Below, one piece after another: positions 46,905 through 55,703 of a DNA stretch of 64,000 nt; the stretch's first letter is position 1, and each line of letters begins with the position of its first letter. Made by a program: the position numbers and the translations under genes. The notes beneath the pieces are model-generated. The model was not told the origin of the DNA and did no database searches. It saw nothing but the letters and a program-made list of their open reading frames with translations. The stretch comes from Allomuricauda sp. NBRC 101325 (GTDB lineage Bacteria > Bacteroidota > Bacteroidia > Flavobacteriales > Flavobacteriaceae): NCBI RefSeq assembly GCF_030268205.1, contig NZ_BSQF01000002.1:124001-188000 (forward strand). The letters run 5' to 3'.

Positions 46905-47765
46905 ATGAAAAAGAAACGGGTCATATTGCCAACGGATTTTTCCAAGAATGCGTGGAATGCCGTTACATATGCCCTATCTATTTTTAAAAATACACCTTGC
47001 GATTTCTTTATTTTAAACGCCTATCAGGTTGGGGCTTCGGGCCTGTCCACAAAAATGGCAGGCGCCAACAGTACCCGATTGTACAATTTGATCAAGGAGG
47101 AATCGGAGCGGGAACTGGCAGCTGTTTTGGAGAAGGTCCAAACGATGGACAGTCATCCTGAGCATACCTTTAAAACACTTTCAATTGCCGATTCTTTGGT
47201 AAATGCGATTGGAAAAGTGGTGTATCGGGAAGAAGTGGATTATGTGATCATGGGAACCACCGGCGCTTCTGGTTTAAAGGAAGTGTTTATGGGCAGCAAT
47301 ACCTACAAAATCATAAAAGAAATTGATTTTTGCCCTGTTATTGCTGTGCCTGCAGATTATGAAAGTGAGGGCAACATCAAATCCATTTTATTGGCCACGG
47401 GTTATGACCACATTTTCGAAGCCTATGAGTTACAACCCATTTTAAGTTTGGCAAAGCATTTCAACTCCAAATTATATATGGCCCATGTTGGGGATTTGGA
47501 AGGTTTATCTGCGGAACAACAGGCTTCCCAAGATGCGTTGAAAAATCTTTTATCCGATATAGATTTTGAAATTGTAGAGGTGGACAAGGAAGTTTCTGTG
47601 ACACATTCCATTCAAAAAATGGTGGATGGCGACCAGGAAATTGATATGGTGGTAATGATCAATCATGGAAGGGGATTTTTTGAGCGGTTGACCCGCGAGC
47701 CTGTCATCAAAAAAGTATCCTTCAATTCTCGGGTGCCCTTTTTGGTCATTGATCTATTTGAATAA
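46905..47765 (+). CDS. Tandem-domain universal stress protein, second copy
   Basis: This 286-residue paralogue of the preceding gene begins KKRVILPTDFSKNAWNAV and keeps the ATP motif GTTGASGLKEVFMGS in its first domain. Its second domain (from about residue 150, KSILLATGYDHIFEAY) is again degenerate at the glycine motif. The two genes are 4 bp apart and surely co-transcribed. The 3' end is 1 bp from the convergent thioredoxin stop, leaving no room for a separate terminator. Confidence 0.88.
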   Translation: MKKKRVILPTDFSKNAWNAVTYALSIFKNTPCDFFILNAYQVGASGLSTKMAGANSTRLYNLIKEESERELAAVLEKVQTMDSHPEHTFKTLSIADSLVNAIGKVVYREEVDYVIMGTTGASGLKEVFMGSNTYKIIKEIDFCPVIAVPADYESEGNIKSILLATGYDHIFEAYELQPILSLAKHFNSKLYMAHVGDLEGLSAEQQASQDALKNLLSDIDFEIVEVDKEVSVTHSIQKMVDGDQEIDMVVMINHGRGFFERLTREPVIKKVSFNSRVPFLVIDLFE

Positions 47766-47766
47766 T

Positions 47767-48066
47767 TTACAAGTAAGATTTTGCCAATTGCACCAATTCG
47801 TTTTTTTGCAGCACTCCGGACTGTCTCCAAAGTTGTTTTCCTTCTTTAAACAACATTAAGGTGGGTACGCCCCGTACCTGGAACGTATTGGCAAGGGATT
47901 GATTTTTATCTACATCAATCTTTACAATTTTAAGGTCGTCGCCCATTTCATCTTTTACCTGTTTTAAAATGGGTGCCAACATTTTGCAGGGTCCACACCA
48001 TTCGGCAGAAAAATCGATGAGCACCAGTTGTTCCGTATTGATCAAAGAAGAAAAACTACCTTTCAT
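47767..48066 (-). CDS. trxA: Thioredoxin
   Basis: The 99-residue protein is a single cytoplasmic thioredoxin fold with the redox motif SAEWCGPCKM near residues 19-28, the structural Pro in RGVPTLMLF and KIDVDKN. It is slightly shorter than E. coli Trx (109) at the N-terminus. It reduces disulfides using thioredoxin reductase. It is convergent with the stress-protein pair; position next to them suits a redox-stress context but no shared regulation is visible. Confidence 0.93.
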   Translation of the reverse strand: MKGSFSSLINTEQLVLIDFSAEWCGPCKMLAPILKQVKDEMGDDLKIVKIDVDKNQSLANTFQVRGVPTLMLFKEGKQLWRQSGVLQKNELVQLAKSYL

Positions 48067-48208
48067 AGCTATAAAATTTGTACCGCAAGTTAAAAAATTG
48101 AGAGGGCAATCTTGGTAATTAAAGTTACATTGGAATTTATGGAATTAGGTTTTGACAAATGTCTTTTTCCTATCTTTATTCGCTGCACATTAAAACAAAC
48201 TATTTTCC

Positions 48209-48976
48209 ATGTTTAAAAAGACTTCCGTACTATTATTCGGTGCCCTAATAGTGGCAATATCGTGTAAGGACAATTCAGAAAAGGAGAAAGAACAAACTTG
48301 GCGGACCAAAAAAGAGGCCGAGGCCAACCAAACCCACAACCAGCTTTTGGATGTGGAGAAGGAGCAGGGATGGGAGCTGCTTTTTGATGGGGAAACCTTG
48401 AATGGATGGCATGTGTATAACCATCCCGAAGGTCAATCGGTTTGGGAGGTTAAAAATGGAGAACTGCATACTGTGGCCGATGATGAATCTTTGACCGCTG
48501 GCGATCTTTTAACCGATAAACCCTATGAAAATTACGAATTGACCATGGAGTGGAAAATTGCCACACGAGGCAATAGCGGCATTTTTATGAACGTGCAAGA
48601 GCGTGAAGATGTGCCTACGGCATGGCAAACAGGGCCTGAATATCAAATTTTGGATGCCGACCATATGGATATGAATGTGGCGGAGAAAAATCCAGGCTGC
48701 TTGTATGTTTTTCAGTCACAAGCCAACCCGGTCGAAATGAAACGTGGCGAATGGAACCGAACCCGAATTAAGCAAGTAGATGGAAAAGTGGAGTTCTATT
48801 TGAACGGCGTATTGACCGCTCAAGAAGATTTTAACTCGCCCGAGTGGAAACAACAAATTGCTGCGACCCATTTTGAAAAATATCCTGAATTTGGTAAGGC
48901 CACCAAAGGAAAGATAGCCCTTCAATATTGGTATTTTGAAACGTGGTTCAGGGATATCAAGATCAGGGAACTATAA
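48209..48976 (+). CDS. DUF1080 (3-keto-disaccharide hydrolase-like) lipoprotein
   Basis: The 255-residue protein has a lipoprotein signal (AISC) and one DUF1080 concanavalin-like beta-sandwich, with the typical GWELLFDGETLNGW start, NSGIFMNVQE, GPEYQILD and CGW-like EWNRTRI segments. Some members hydrolyse 3-keto-sugars made by sugar dehydrogenases; others are uncharacterised. No 3-keto-sugar dehydrogenase is next to it. A TATCTTTA sequence at 48171-48178 is a near-match -7 box. The post-Cys KDNSEKEKE is charged, so surface exposure is possible. Confidence 0.85.
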   Translation: MFKKTSVLLFGALIVAISCKDNSEKEKEQTWRTKKEAEANQTHNQLLDVEKEQGWELLFDGETLNGWHVYNHPEGQSVWEVKNGELHTVADDESLTAGDLLTDKPYENYELTMEWKIATRGNSGIFMNVQEREDVPTAWQTGPEYQILDADHMDMNVAEKNPGCLYVFQSQANPVEMKRGEWNRTRIKQVDGKVEFYLNGVLTAQEDFNSPEWKQQIAATHFEKYPEFGKATKGKIALQYWYFETWFRDIKIREL

Positions 48977-48990
48977 AGTAATCGACTTTG

Positions 48991-50391
48991 TTAGGGTTGT
49001 TGGTTGACTTTGATTTGTTGAATCAACCCTTCCAAAATCTCATCTTTTTCATCCAACAAATGATCTTGAATTAAAATGTCGGGAATAACCCCTCTATGTT
49101 CTGTACTTCCATTAACTCTTGTAATCTTTCCCTTGGAAATATAAACAGGTATCTTGGTGTTCGGTAATTCAATTTGGAAAATGGAGGCGATTAGCGATGC
49201 GTATTCCCCAGTTTCCTCCCCAACCAACGTTGCAAATCCATAGTCTTGAATCTGTGCTGCGGTTACGGTTGCTTGTGAATGCGATTGCCGATTGACCAAT
49301 GCGTAAATATTCCCATCAAACCTTTTGTTTTTGGGTTGGGGTTGATAATCCTCGAAATGGTATTCATAAATTTCTCCATCTTTGCGCATCAATACCTCTT
49401 TCCAAAAAGCTTGGGTAGTGTCGTATTGCTTGCGAACCTGTTCCTTTAGAATTTGACTGGTTTTAAGTGTAAAGCTTGAGTTCCATTTAAAAGGTATGTC
49501 AGCAATGTAAGAGACCATATAATCGCTAAACGAGTCGTCGCCACCTGGATTGTTTCTTAAGTCTAAAATGAGGTTTTTGATTTTCTGTTTTTTAATTTCC
49601 ACAAAGGAAGAATCTATAAACTGACGGTACTTGGTTTCATCCCCACCAAATCCACCTGGGTTGAGGTACGCTATATCATCCAATAATTTAAGTTCCATTT
49701 GGGATTGAATGACTTCCTCGCGCTTCATTTCATAATCCTCTATCAAATTAATGGCGGGCAACGTATAATTAGTGATGATGCCATTGTCCATTAGGTCGAC
49801 TGTGAATTCTTCCTTTTTACCAAATACCTGCCAATACAATCTGGGGAACGAAGTCAACTCAATCTTGGCCTTTTTAAAATAATTCCGCTCTGCGGAAATC
49901 TGAGGATACATTTTTTCCAATATCTCTTCTATGGAAACACCATTTACGGCTACAATTTCACTTCCAAGTTTGATATTTTCATTATTCGACCAATTTTTTC
50001 GGATCAAGGATTTTCCATTTTCAAAGGCAATTTCCAAAGGGAAGATGGTTCCGCCAGCGTAGGCATACTCTCGATAAGAACCTCCAGGGAAGGGAATAAA
50101 AGTATGTCCATTGTCCATTTTTGTTATTACTTTTTGAAAAAGTGTTGTGGTCTCCAAAAGGTTAAAACTGTCCTTTTGAATTTGGTTTCGAATCTTTTCA
50201 TAATTGGCCTCAAACTCCAATTTTGGCGTATAGAAATAAAGGTCGTAATGTGCCTCTTCCAAAATCTTCTTTAGATCGGATAAGTCTTCCAGCACCTCCT
50301 TTTTTGAAAATTGATTTTGGGCAATCAACCCACTGATTGAAAACAGAAACAGCAAAATAAAGTATTGAAACCTTTGAATTTTAGAGGTCAT
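48991..50391 (-). CDS. S41-family peptidase, exported
   Basis: The protein of about 466 residues has a signal peptide (ISGLIAQ) and the S41 catalytic domain of tail-specific proteases: LDLRNNPGGDDSF, then NRQSHSQATVTA holding the probable nucleophile Ser, and LVGEETG. A PDZ-like segment (GSEIVAVNGVSIEEIL) precedes it. The ATG at 50391 is preferred over a TTG at 50400. An exact -7 box and a 16-bp inverted repeat lie immediately upstream, and the membrane AraC regulator gene is the upstream neighbour on the same strand, suggesting direct control. Confidence 0.87.
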   Translation of the reverse strand: MTSKIQRFQYFILLFLFSISGLIAQNQFSKKEVLEDLSDLKKILEEAHYDLYFYTPKLEFEANYEKIRNQIQKDSFNLLETTTLFQKVITKMDNGHTFIPFPGGSYREYAYAGGTIFPLEIAFENGKSLIRKNWSNNENIKLGSEIVAVNGVSIEEILEKMYPQISAERNYFKKAKIELTSFPRLYWQVFGKKEEFTVDLMDNGIITNYTLPAINLIEDYEMKREEVIQSQMELKLLDDIAYLNPGGFGGDETKYRQFIDSSFVEIKKQKIKNLILDLRNNPGGDDSFSDYMVSYIADIPFKWNSSFTLKTSQILKEQVRKQYDTTQAFWKEVLMRKDGEIYEYHFEDYQPQPKNKRFDGNIYALVNRQSHSQATVTAAQIQDYGFATLVGEETGEYASLIASIFQIELPNTKIPVYISKGKITRVNGSTEHRGVIPDILIQDHLLDEKDEILEGLIQQIKVNQQP

Positions 50392-50396
50392 TTTTA

Positions 50397-50422
50397 GCAA
50401 ATTGAAATTTGCAACAAAACTA
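50397..50422 (-). promoter_or_regulatory. S41 peptidase promoter with overlapping inverted repeat
   Basis: The minus strand reads TAGTTTTG at 50415-50422, an exact TAnnTTTG match. GCAAATTGAAATTTGC at 50397-50412 is an inverted repeat with perfect 6-bp arms lying over the predicted transcription start and just before the ATG at 50391. It is a candidate site for the neighbouring AraC-type regulator. Confidence 0.5.
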
Positions 50423-50455
50423 TGTTCCGAGAGGGTTTGGAGCGACCGAATGCGT

Positions 50456-51580
50456 CTATTCGGACTTATTTTTTAGCTGCTTTAGAAAGGCACTTGGCGT
50501 TTTTCCTGTCGATTTTTTAAAAACTTCATTAAATGTTGATTTTGATTTGAACCCACATTCAAAAGCAAGGCCGAGCAATGTTAACTTTTCACTTTGAGGT
50601 AACGCCATTCGTTTTTTAAAGACTTCGATGCGGTAGTCGTTCACGAACTCATAAAAGTTCTTCGAAAAGCTTCGGTTAATGGTTTGGGATACTTGTTTTG
50701 GGTTCATTTCCAAAAGTTCGGCAAGTTTGGTCAAATCAAGGTCGGGGTCCAGATAAGGTTGTTGCGTATCCATAACCTCCCTAATTTTTTGGGCAAGTTC
50801 GGGTTGAGGTGGCTTTTCCTCAGTTTTTATTTTTTTTGTGGCATATCCCGATGTTGCTGTTTGTGCTTTTAGGTAGCCTTTAAATCCAATCCAATAAGTT
50901 ACCACAGCCAAACCTACAAATGCTGGGAGAAAATACGATTCTTTCAAACCTCTATCAAAAACAAAACGGTCTATTTCGCTCAACAGGTTCCATCCGATCC
51001 AGAATCCAGAAAACACAATTATGGGAATTTTTAACCATTGCAATGTTTTGTGTTCGATATTGGAATAGTTTTCTTTCAACCAAATTTGATATTTGATCAA
51101 TATCCGTAGGGCCAAAACCGTATAAATGGTAATGGAAATAATGCCAAACCACTGTTCTGTCAAATAGAATTTTGTGTAGGGGTGAACCGGAGTTTGGTAC
51201 ATGCCATCTGCGCCCAACCTGTAAATTGCGGTTCGGTAAAAAATAAACTCCAACAGAACAGGTATAAAATGAAGCAAATCCCTTTTATCGAATTTGAAAT
51301 CTTTATCGGTAACGCTTTTGGTGTAAAAATATAGGGCAGGGCCAATCCCGTAGAGCAGCTCTAGCTGCACATACCTAAAGGTGTCCATCATTTCGTAGCT
51401 CTGGAGCACATTTACAAGAGCGATGTTAAATGCCATCAATGCAAAAAAGAAGATGAGCAGCGACAAGAAAATATGGGATTGGTTTCGTGGTTTTTTTACG
51501 AACAACAAAATACCCAAGACCATCGCTTGAAGCGCAAATACGAAAATAATGGTCGTTAAAATCGGATTTGGTGAAGTCAT
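50456..51580 (-). CDS. Membrane-anchored AraC-family regulator
   Basis: The 374-residue protein has about seven transmembrane helices in its first 235 residues (the first at 8-28, LTTIIFVFALQAM onward) and a C-terminal AraC/XylS domain (about 268-370) with two helix-turn-helix motifs, the second ending in FKSKSTFNEVFKKSTGKTPSAF. Such proteins sense envelope or extracytoplasmic signals and bind DNA from the membrane. The S41 peptidase gene lies 64 bp downstream on the same strand and is the prime candidate target. The signal is not evident. Confidence 0.88.
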   Translation of the reverse strand: MTSPNPILTTIIFVFALQAMVLGILLFVKKPRNQSHIFLSLLIFFFALMAFNIALVNVLQSYEMMDTFRYVQLELLYGIGPALYFYTKSVTDKDFKFDKRDLLHFIPVLLEFIFYRTAIYRLGADGMYQTPVHPYTKFYLTEQWFGIISITIYTVLALRILIKYQIWLKENYSNIEHKTLQWLKIPIIVFSGFWIGWNLLSEIDRFVFDRGLKESYFLPAFVGLAVVTYWIGFKGYLKAQTATSGYATKKIKTEEKPPQPELAQKIREVMDTQQPYLDPDLDLTKLAELLEMNPKQVSQTINRSFSKNFYEFVNDYRIEVFKKRMALPQSEKLTLLGLAFECGFKSKSTFNEVFKKSTGKTPSAFLKQLKNKSE

Positions 51581-51674
51581 GTAAACACGAAGTTAGCCAA
51601 TTTCCAAAGCAAGTTGATTACTTCAGAAATTTTGGCTACTCGTTAAGGGTGTTCTCGAAAAAGAGTTGGAACAT

Positions 51675-52679
51675 TTAATATTCCAAACGCTGGCGATTCA
51701 AAAGGACTTTGGCGTAATCCCTGCCCAATTTATCGCCATAATCTTCATAGGATTTTCTTGCCCATTGCAGGGCCATATCGGTATTCCCCAAAACTTCGTG
51801 GGCTACTGCAATATTGTAAGCGGCCCTTCCTGCGGATTTACTGGAACGGTCATTGGCAATATCGGTCCAAATGTTAATGGCGTCGTTCCAATTGGCCACT
51901 TCGGTACGTCTCCAACCGGCATCAAATGTATTTTTGTCCCTTCCTTTTCCTTTTTTGTACATATCGCGACGCACCCGATAATAACTTGGAAGAAACCTGC
52001 TGGCATAATCCATTCCCGAAGAATAGGCCACTTCAGAAAGTGATGAAAAAGGAATGGCATTGCTCAGCACATCCACTTCGGTATAAAAGTTCTGTTGAAA
52101 TTGGTCTATGATAGTATTGGAAACAGGATCATACATTCGCCAATAGCTTTTGATATTTACCCTGGCCCGTCGAGGAATTCGTCCACTAGGTGTCCCATCA
52201 CGTATTACCGAAGCAATTTGTTCAACTGCCGAGTTTAGGGTGAAATCCGTATTGGAGTCAAAATTTTCCAAGACCAAAAGTACATCGGCGCCTGTTTCGT
52301 CACAGATGGCCCGTACTTGGTCCCAATCCAAAAGTTCCGGGGTAACACGAGTACCTGTTCCTTCCAACCGGGTAATTGAGGGCATTTTTACGGTAAGATG
52401 ATGGCTGTTTCTAATTCCATCAAAAATCCCTTTTAAGGCATCATCGGATGCTAATTTATCCGAACCTACCACTTCTCCCGTGGCAATGGATTCCAAAGTT
52501 TTGTTGGATTTATCCTCCTCCTTGGTCAAGGAACGGTTAACAACGGCAATATTGTTGATGCCATCGGGCAACACCATTGCAGGTTCTTGGGGATAGTTCA
52601 AATTTACATATCCCGAACTGGCACAAGAAATCAAAGAAACAGCAATTACAGTTAGCAGAAAAAAGTTGAAGTTTTTCAT
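51675..52679 (-). CDS. Lipoprotein with C-terminal repeat region (DUF6340-like)
   Basis: The 334-residue protein has a lipoprotein signal (VSLISC) after the ATG at 52679; an upstream in-frame start at 52736 is rejected because it precedes the signal. The body resembles flavobacterial DUF6340-type proteins: a PAMVLPDGINNIAVVNRS segment, ADVLLVLENFDS, and a C-terminal helical part (from about residue 255, AINIWTDIAND to NIAVAHEVLGNTDMALQWA) that looks like one or two TPR units. No enzymatic motif is seen. Function unknown; it is probably an outer-membrane lipoprotein of the periplasmic face. Confidence 0.7.
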   Translation of the reverse strand: MKNFNFFLLTVIAVSLISCASSGYVNLNYPQEPAMVLPDGINNIAVVNRSLTKEEDKSNKTLESIATGEVVGSDKLASDDALKGIFDGIRNSHHLTVKMPSITRLEGTGTRVTPELLDWDQVRAICDETGADVLLVLENFDSNTDFTLNSAVEQIASVIRDGTPSGRIPRRARVNIKSYWRMYDPVSNTIIDQFQQNFYTEVDVLSNAIPFSSLSEVAYSSGMDYASRFLPSYYRVRRDMYKKGKGRDKNTFDAGWRRTEVANWNDAINIWTDIANDRSSKSAGRAAYNIAVAHEVLGNTDMALQWARKSYEDYGDKLGRDYAKVLLNRQRLEY

Positions 52680-52904
52680 GATAGTAAGATTTTGGTAATG
52701 TGTTAAAATCAACAAACATGCCAAAAAAATGGACATTACCTTTTTACCACCTACATAAACGAGTGCTAATGTCTTTTATTTTTAGGTGTTGAATTAATTC
52801 AAACTTGAGTGACACAACCCTAATTTTCATATCTTGAGGGAATTTTATTTGAAACATTGCGTAACAACTTAGAACAATCAAACCAACCTAAAATCAATTC
52901 AAAA

Positions 52905-54446
52905 ATGAAAATCAATCTTTTACTAGCTTCGTTTTTATGCGCAGCTGCAATAGGGTCTGCTCAAGAAAAAGTGGATTCCGAAGCCATTGAAAAAATCAAA
53001 AATGAAGGGTTCAACAACTCTCATGTCGAAGAAATAGCCTTTAACCTAATAGATAAATCCGGCCCCCGTCTCAGTAATTCAAATGGCTATAAACGGGCAG
53101 CCAATTATGCCAAGGAACAATTGACAGATTGGGGATTGGTAAATTCCCATTTGGAGCCTTGGGGCGAATTTGGAAAAGGATGGGAGGTAAACAAAAGTTA
53201 CTTGGCCATGACCCAGCCGTATTATATGCCCTTTATTGCCGTTCCCAAAGCTTGGACAACCGGAACAAATGGTGAACTAAGCGGTAAAGTGGTGTTTGTT
53301 GATATAAGCTCGGAAGAAGATTTTTCCAAGTACAAAGGTCAGTTAAAGGGAGCAATTGTTGCCATGGTGCCTTCGGGAGATCAAGGCCCGACCTTTAAAC
53401 CGGATGCGGTTAGGTTTACTGAAGAAGAGTTGAAGGAATTGGAAGCGCCAGTTGTGCAAAATGGTAATGATGAAGATATGGCCGAAAGACGCAAAAGGTG
53501 GATGGCCATGCGAGAACTAAATCAAAAAATTGGGACATTCTTTGTGGAAGAGGGTGTAGGTTTAATTCTAAAAGGAGCAAGAGGAATTGAAGGAACATTA
53601 TTTACCAGTGGTGGACGAGGTTACCTAAAGGATGCTCCAGCTAGTGTGAGTGAAATAGAAGTAGCTCCAGAACATTTAAATCTTTTGGCACGATTGAATG
53701 CCAATGGGGTTCCAGTTGAAGTTGAAGCTGAAATCAAAACCACCTTTGACGAATCGGATTTGCAAGGTTATAATGTGATTGCGGAAATTCCTGGGTCGGA
53801 TAAAAAATTAAAGTCCGAATTGGTCATGTTGGGAGGTCATTTGGATTCTTGGCATGGAGCAACTGGAGCTACGGATAACGCCGCTGGTTGTACCGTTATG
53901 ATGGAAGCCATACGCATTCTAAAAGCATCGGGTCTAACTCCAAAACGAACTATAAGAATTGCGCTTTGGGGTGGTGAAGAGCAGGGGCTTCACGGATCAA
54001 GAAATTACGTTAAAAATCATTTTGGTGATGCAGAAACCATGGAATTGACCAAGGAACATGATAAGGTTTCGGCTTATTACAATATCGACAATGGGACGGG
54101 AAGGATCCGAGGAATTTACATGCAAGGGAATGAAGGGGTAAAACCGATCTTTGAAGAATGGTTCAAACCTTTTGACAGTATCATTGACAATACCACTTTG
54201 ACCATTCGAAATACAGGCGGCACAGATCATTTAGGTTTTGATGCCATCGGTATTCCAGGTTTTCAGTTTATACAAGATCCCATTGAATATAGCACCAGGA
54301 CCCACCACACCAATATGGATACCTATGAGCGTTTGGTGATCGATGATCTAAAACAAATGGCTGTAATCGTTGCTGCTTTTGTGTACAATACAGCCCAAAG
54401 AGACGAAAAACTTCCTCGCGAAGTTTTGGAAGCCGAATCGAAGTAG
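52905..54446 (+). CDS. M28-family aminopeptidase-like metallopeptidase, exported
   Basis: The 513-residue protein has a signal peptide (MKINLLLASFLCAAAIGSAQ), a PA-type insertion in the middle and a C-terminal M28 domain with the two-zinc ligands in order: GGHLDSWHG, GATDNAAG, WGGEEQGLHG, YNIDNGTG and GTDHLGF. It should act as an aminopeptidase or dipeptidase in the periplasm. The ATG at 52905 is chosen over one at 52857 because it begins the signal peptide. A perfect-stem terminator follows 22 bp after the stop. Confidence 0.9.
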   Translation: MKINLLLASFLCAAAIGSAQEKVDSEAIEKIKNEGFNNSHVEEIAFNLIDKSGPRLSNSNGYKRAANYAKEQLTDWGLVNSHLEPWGEFGKGWEVNKSYLAMTQPYYMPFIAVPKAWTTGTNGELSGKVVFVDISSEEDFSKYKGQLKGAIVAMVPSGDQGPTFKPDAVRFTEEELKELEAPVVQNGNDEDMAERRKRWMAMRELNQKIGTFFVEEGVGLILKGARGIEGTLFTSGGRGYLKDAPASVSEIEVAPEHLNLLARLNANGVPVEVEAEIKTTFDESDLQGYNVIAEIPGSDKKLKSELVMLGGHLDSWHGATGATDNAAGCTVMMEAIRILKASGLTPKRTIRIALWGGEEQGLHGSRNYVKNHFGDAETMELTKEHDKVSAYYNIDNGTGRIRGIYMQGNEGVKPIFEEWFKPFDSIIDNTTLTIRNTGGTDHLGFDAIGIPGFQFIQDPIEYSTRTHHTNMDTYERLVIDDLKQMAVIVAAFVYNTAQRDEKLPREVLEAESK

Positions 54447-54463
54447 TAAAAGCTAAAACAAAT

Positions 54464-54501
54464 AAAAAGCCGCCAAAAATTAATTTTTGGCGGCTTTTTT
54501 T
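54464..54501 (+). terminator. Rho-independent terminator after the M28 peptidase gene
   Basis: GCCGCCAAAAATT (54469-54481) is followed directly by its exact reverse complement (54482-54494), giving a 26-bp perfect palindrome with A-run before and seven T after. It should end the M28 transcript efficiently in either direction. Confidence 0.92.
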
Positions 54502-54502
54502 G

Positions 54503-54523
54503 TGGAGCCGGAGGGATTCGAAC
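54503..54523 (-). pseudogene. Orphan tRNA 3'-end fragment
   Basis: Read on the minus strand, these 21 bases are the T-loop (TTCGAAT), 3' T-stem and 3' acceptor strand of a tRNA ending GGCTCCA. The bases on the 5' side (GGTA before GTTCGAA) do not pair with the T-stem, and no anticodon or D arm is found in the next 70 bases. It therefore is a fragment, as left at the 3' end of a tRNA gene used as an integration site, or a decayed tRNA. The isotype cannot be stated. Confidence 0.55.
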
Positions 54524-54655
54524 TACCATTCAAATTCCTAATGAATAAAGAGTTTTTGGCGTCTTTGAAAATATATGCTCATCGAATAGGTAGTCCGTCA
54601 AAATATTTATCTATTTGTTGAAATGGAGGGTTGCTTGCAAGTTTTCCAAAAAGAA

Positions 54656-55522
54656 TTACCCCTTTTTAAAATCACTGGGTGAAACCCCAACGTGCCTTTT
54701 GAACATGCGGGTAAAGTAAGCTGGATCCTTAAAATTCAAAAAGTAGGATATCTCAGAAATGGAGTATTGGGTGTTTAAAAGGTATTTTTTTGCTTCCCTG
54801 ATTAATTGGTCATGAATGACATCCAAGGCTGTTTTTTGAACTACATTTTTGCAAATGCGATTAAGATGAACCGTGGTAATACCCAATTCCGAAGCGTACT
54901 CCGAAACATTCTTTTGTGAGGTTGTACTTTGCCGTATCTTCCTTTGATAGGCTCTAAAATATTTGAGTGACTTGTTTTTAATTTCGAGCTTTCGGTCCTC
55001 CTTGTGTCTTGCAATTTTATAAAGCGTCACACAGAATAACTCAAACAAAGGTTGGAGTGCCAACTTTTCATGATGGACATCGGTTAGTTCTTCCATGATA
55101 CGATTCTTGGTATATAATATGTCTTCAAGAACCCTTGGATTGGAATGCAAGGAATGATAATCCAAACGGTTGATTTTATATAAAATATTCGGGTTGTTCT
55201 TAAACAGTTGTTCCATAAAATTCTCTGAAAATGTAATCACATCCCCAGCTACATGAGCTTCAAACTTAAATCCATGAAGATGATGGGCCGGAACAATAAT
55301 GACACCTGGGCCTTCAAAAGGAATTTCTGAATTACTGGTTAGCAACAATCCTTTTCCTTTCTCAATAATAAAGATTTGGGTCAAATCAGTGTGCAAGTGT
55401 TTTGTGATTTCCCAATTATAGACCGCACTACGAACAGAAAGCGGTTCACAATGGAAAAAATCGGGCAGCACCGAACCATATTGATCTCCATACAACCCAT
55501 TATAATTTAAAAGACTTGACAC
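54656..55522 (-). CDS. AraC-family regulator with cupin N-terminus, probable pca/pob regulator
   Basis: The 288-residue protein has an N-terminal cupin-like effector domain (about residues 35-110, with EITKHLHTDLTQIFIIE) and a C-terminal AraC DNA-binding domain (about 185-285: EYASELGITTVHLNRICK and SEISYFLNFKDPAYFTRMFKRH as the two helix-turn-helix units). It diverges from pcaH over 181 bp. PobR-type AraC proteins control 4-hydroxybenzoate genes in other bacteria, so an aromatic-acid effector is likely. A closely similar regulator gene closes the cluster at 63179. Confidence 0.87.
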   Translation of the reverse strand: MSSLLNYNGLYGDQYGSVLPDFFHCEPLSVRSAVYNWEITKHLHTDLTQIFIIEKGKGLLLTSNSEIPFEGPGVIIVPAHHLHGFKFEAHVAGDVITFSENFMEQLFKNNPNILYKINRLDYHSLHSNPRVLEDILYTKNRIMEELTDVHHEKLALQPLFELFCVTLYKIARHKEDRKLEIKNKSLKYFRAYQRKIRQSTTSQKNVSEYASELGITTVHLNRICKNVVQKTALDVIHDQLIREAKKYLLNTQYSISEISYFLNFKDPAYFTRMFKRHVGVSPSDFKKG

Positions 55523-55572
55523 TTAAAAGTTTTATTTGTACAATTATTATCATATCTAAAATAGTACATAAA

Positions 55573-55680
55573 TACTTATAAATAAGTAATTAGATAATAT
55601 TTATACATTTAAAATGTATTAAAAGTACAAGAAATAGTTGTGTTTTTGCAATAGTTCTGGGCATTAAAAAAGTAATTTTG
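55573..55680 (+). promoter_or_regulatory. pcaH promoter with two palindromic operator candidates
   Basis: TAATTTTG at 55673-55680 is an exact -7 box 23 bp before the pcaH ATG; TTTG at 55645-55648 is a possible -33 with a long 24-bp spacer. Upstream, TACTTATAAATAAGTA (55573-55588, 7-bp arms) and ATACATTTAAAATGTAT (55603-55619, 8-bp arms) are centred about 31 bp apart, close to three helical turns. They are candidate sites for the flanking AraC-type regulators. Confidence 0.55.
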
Positions 55681-55703
55681 GAATAGACCAATGCACATAA
55701 AAA

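Noticed and set aside
54503..54580. A complete tRNA gene on the minus strand
   Set aside because: Only the T-loop to acceptor 3' half matches; the T-stem does not close and no anticodon or D arm can be drawn.
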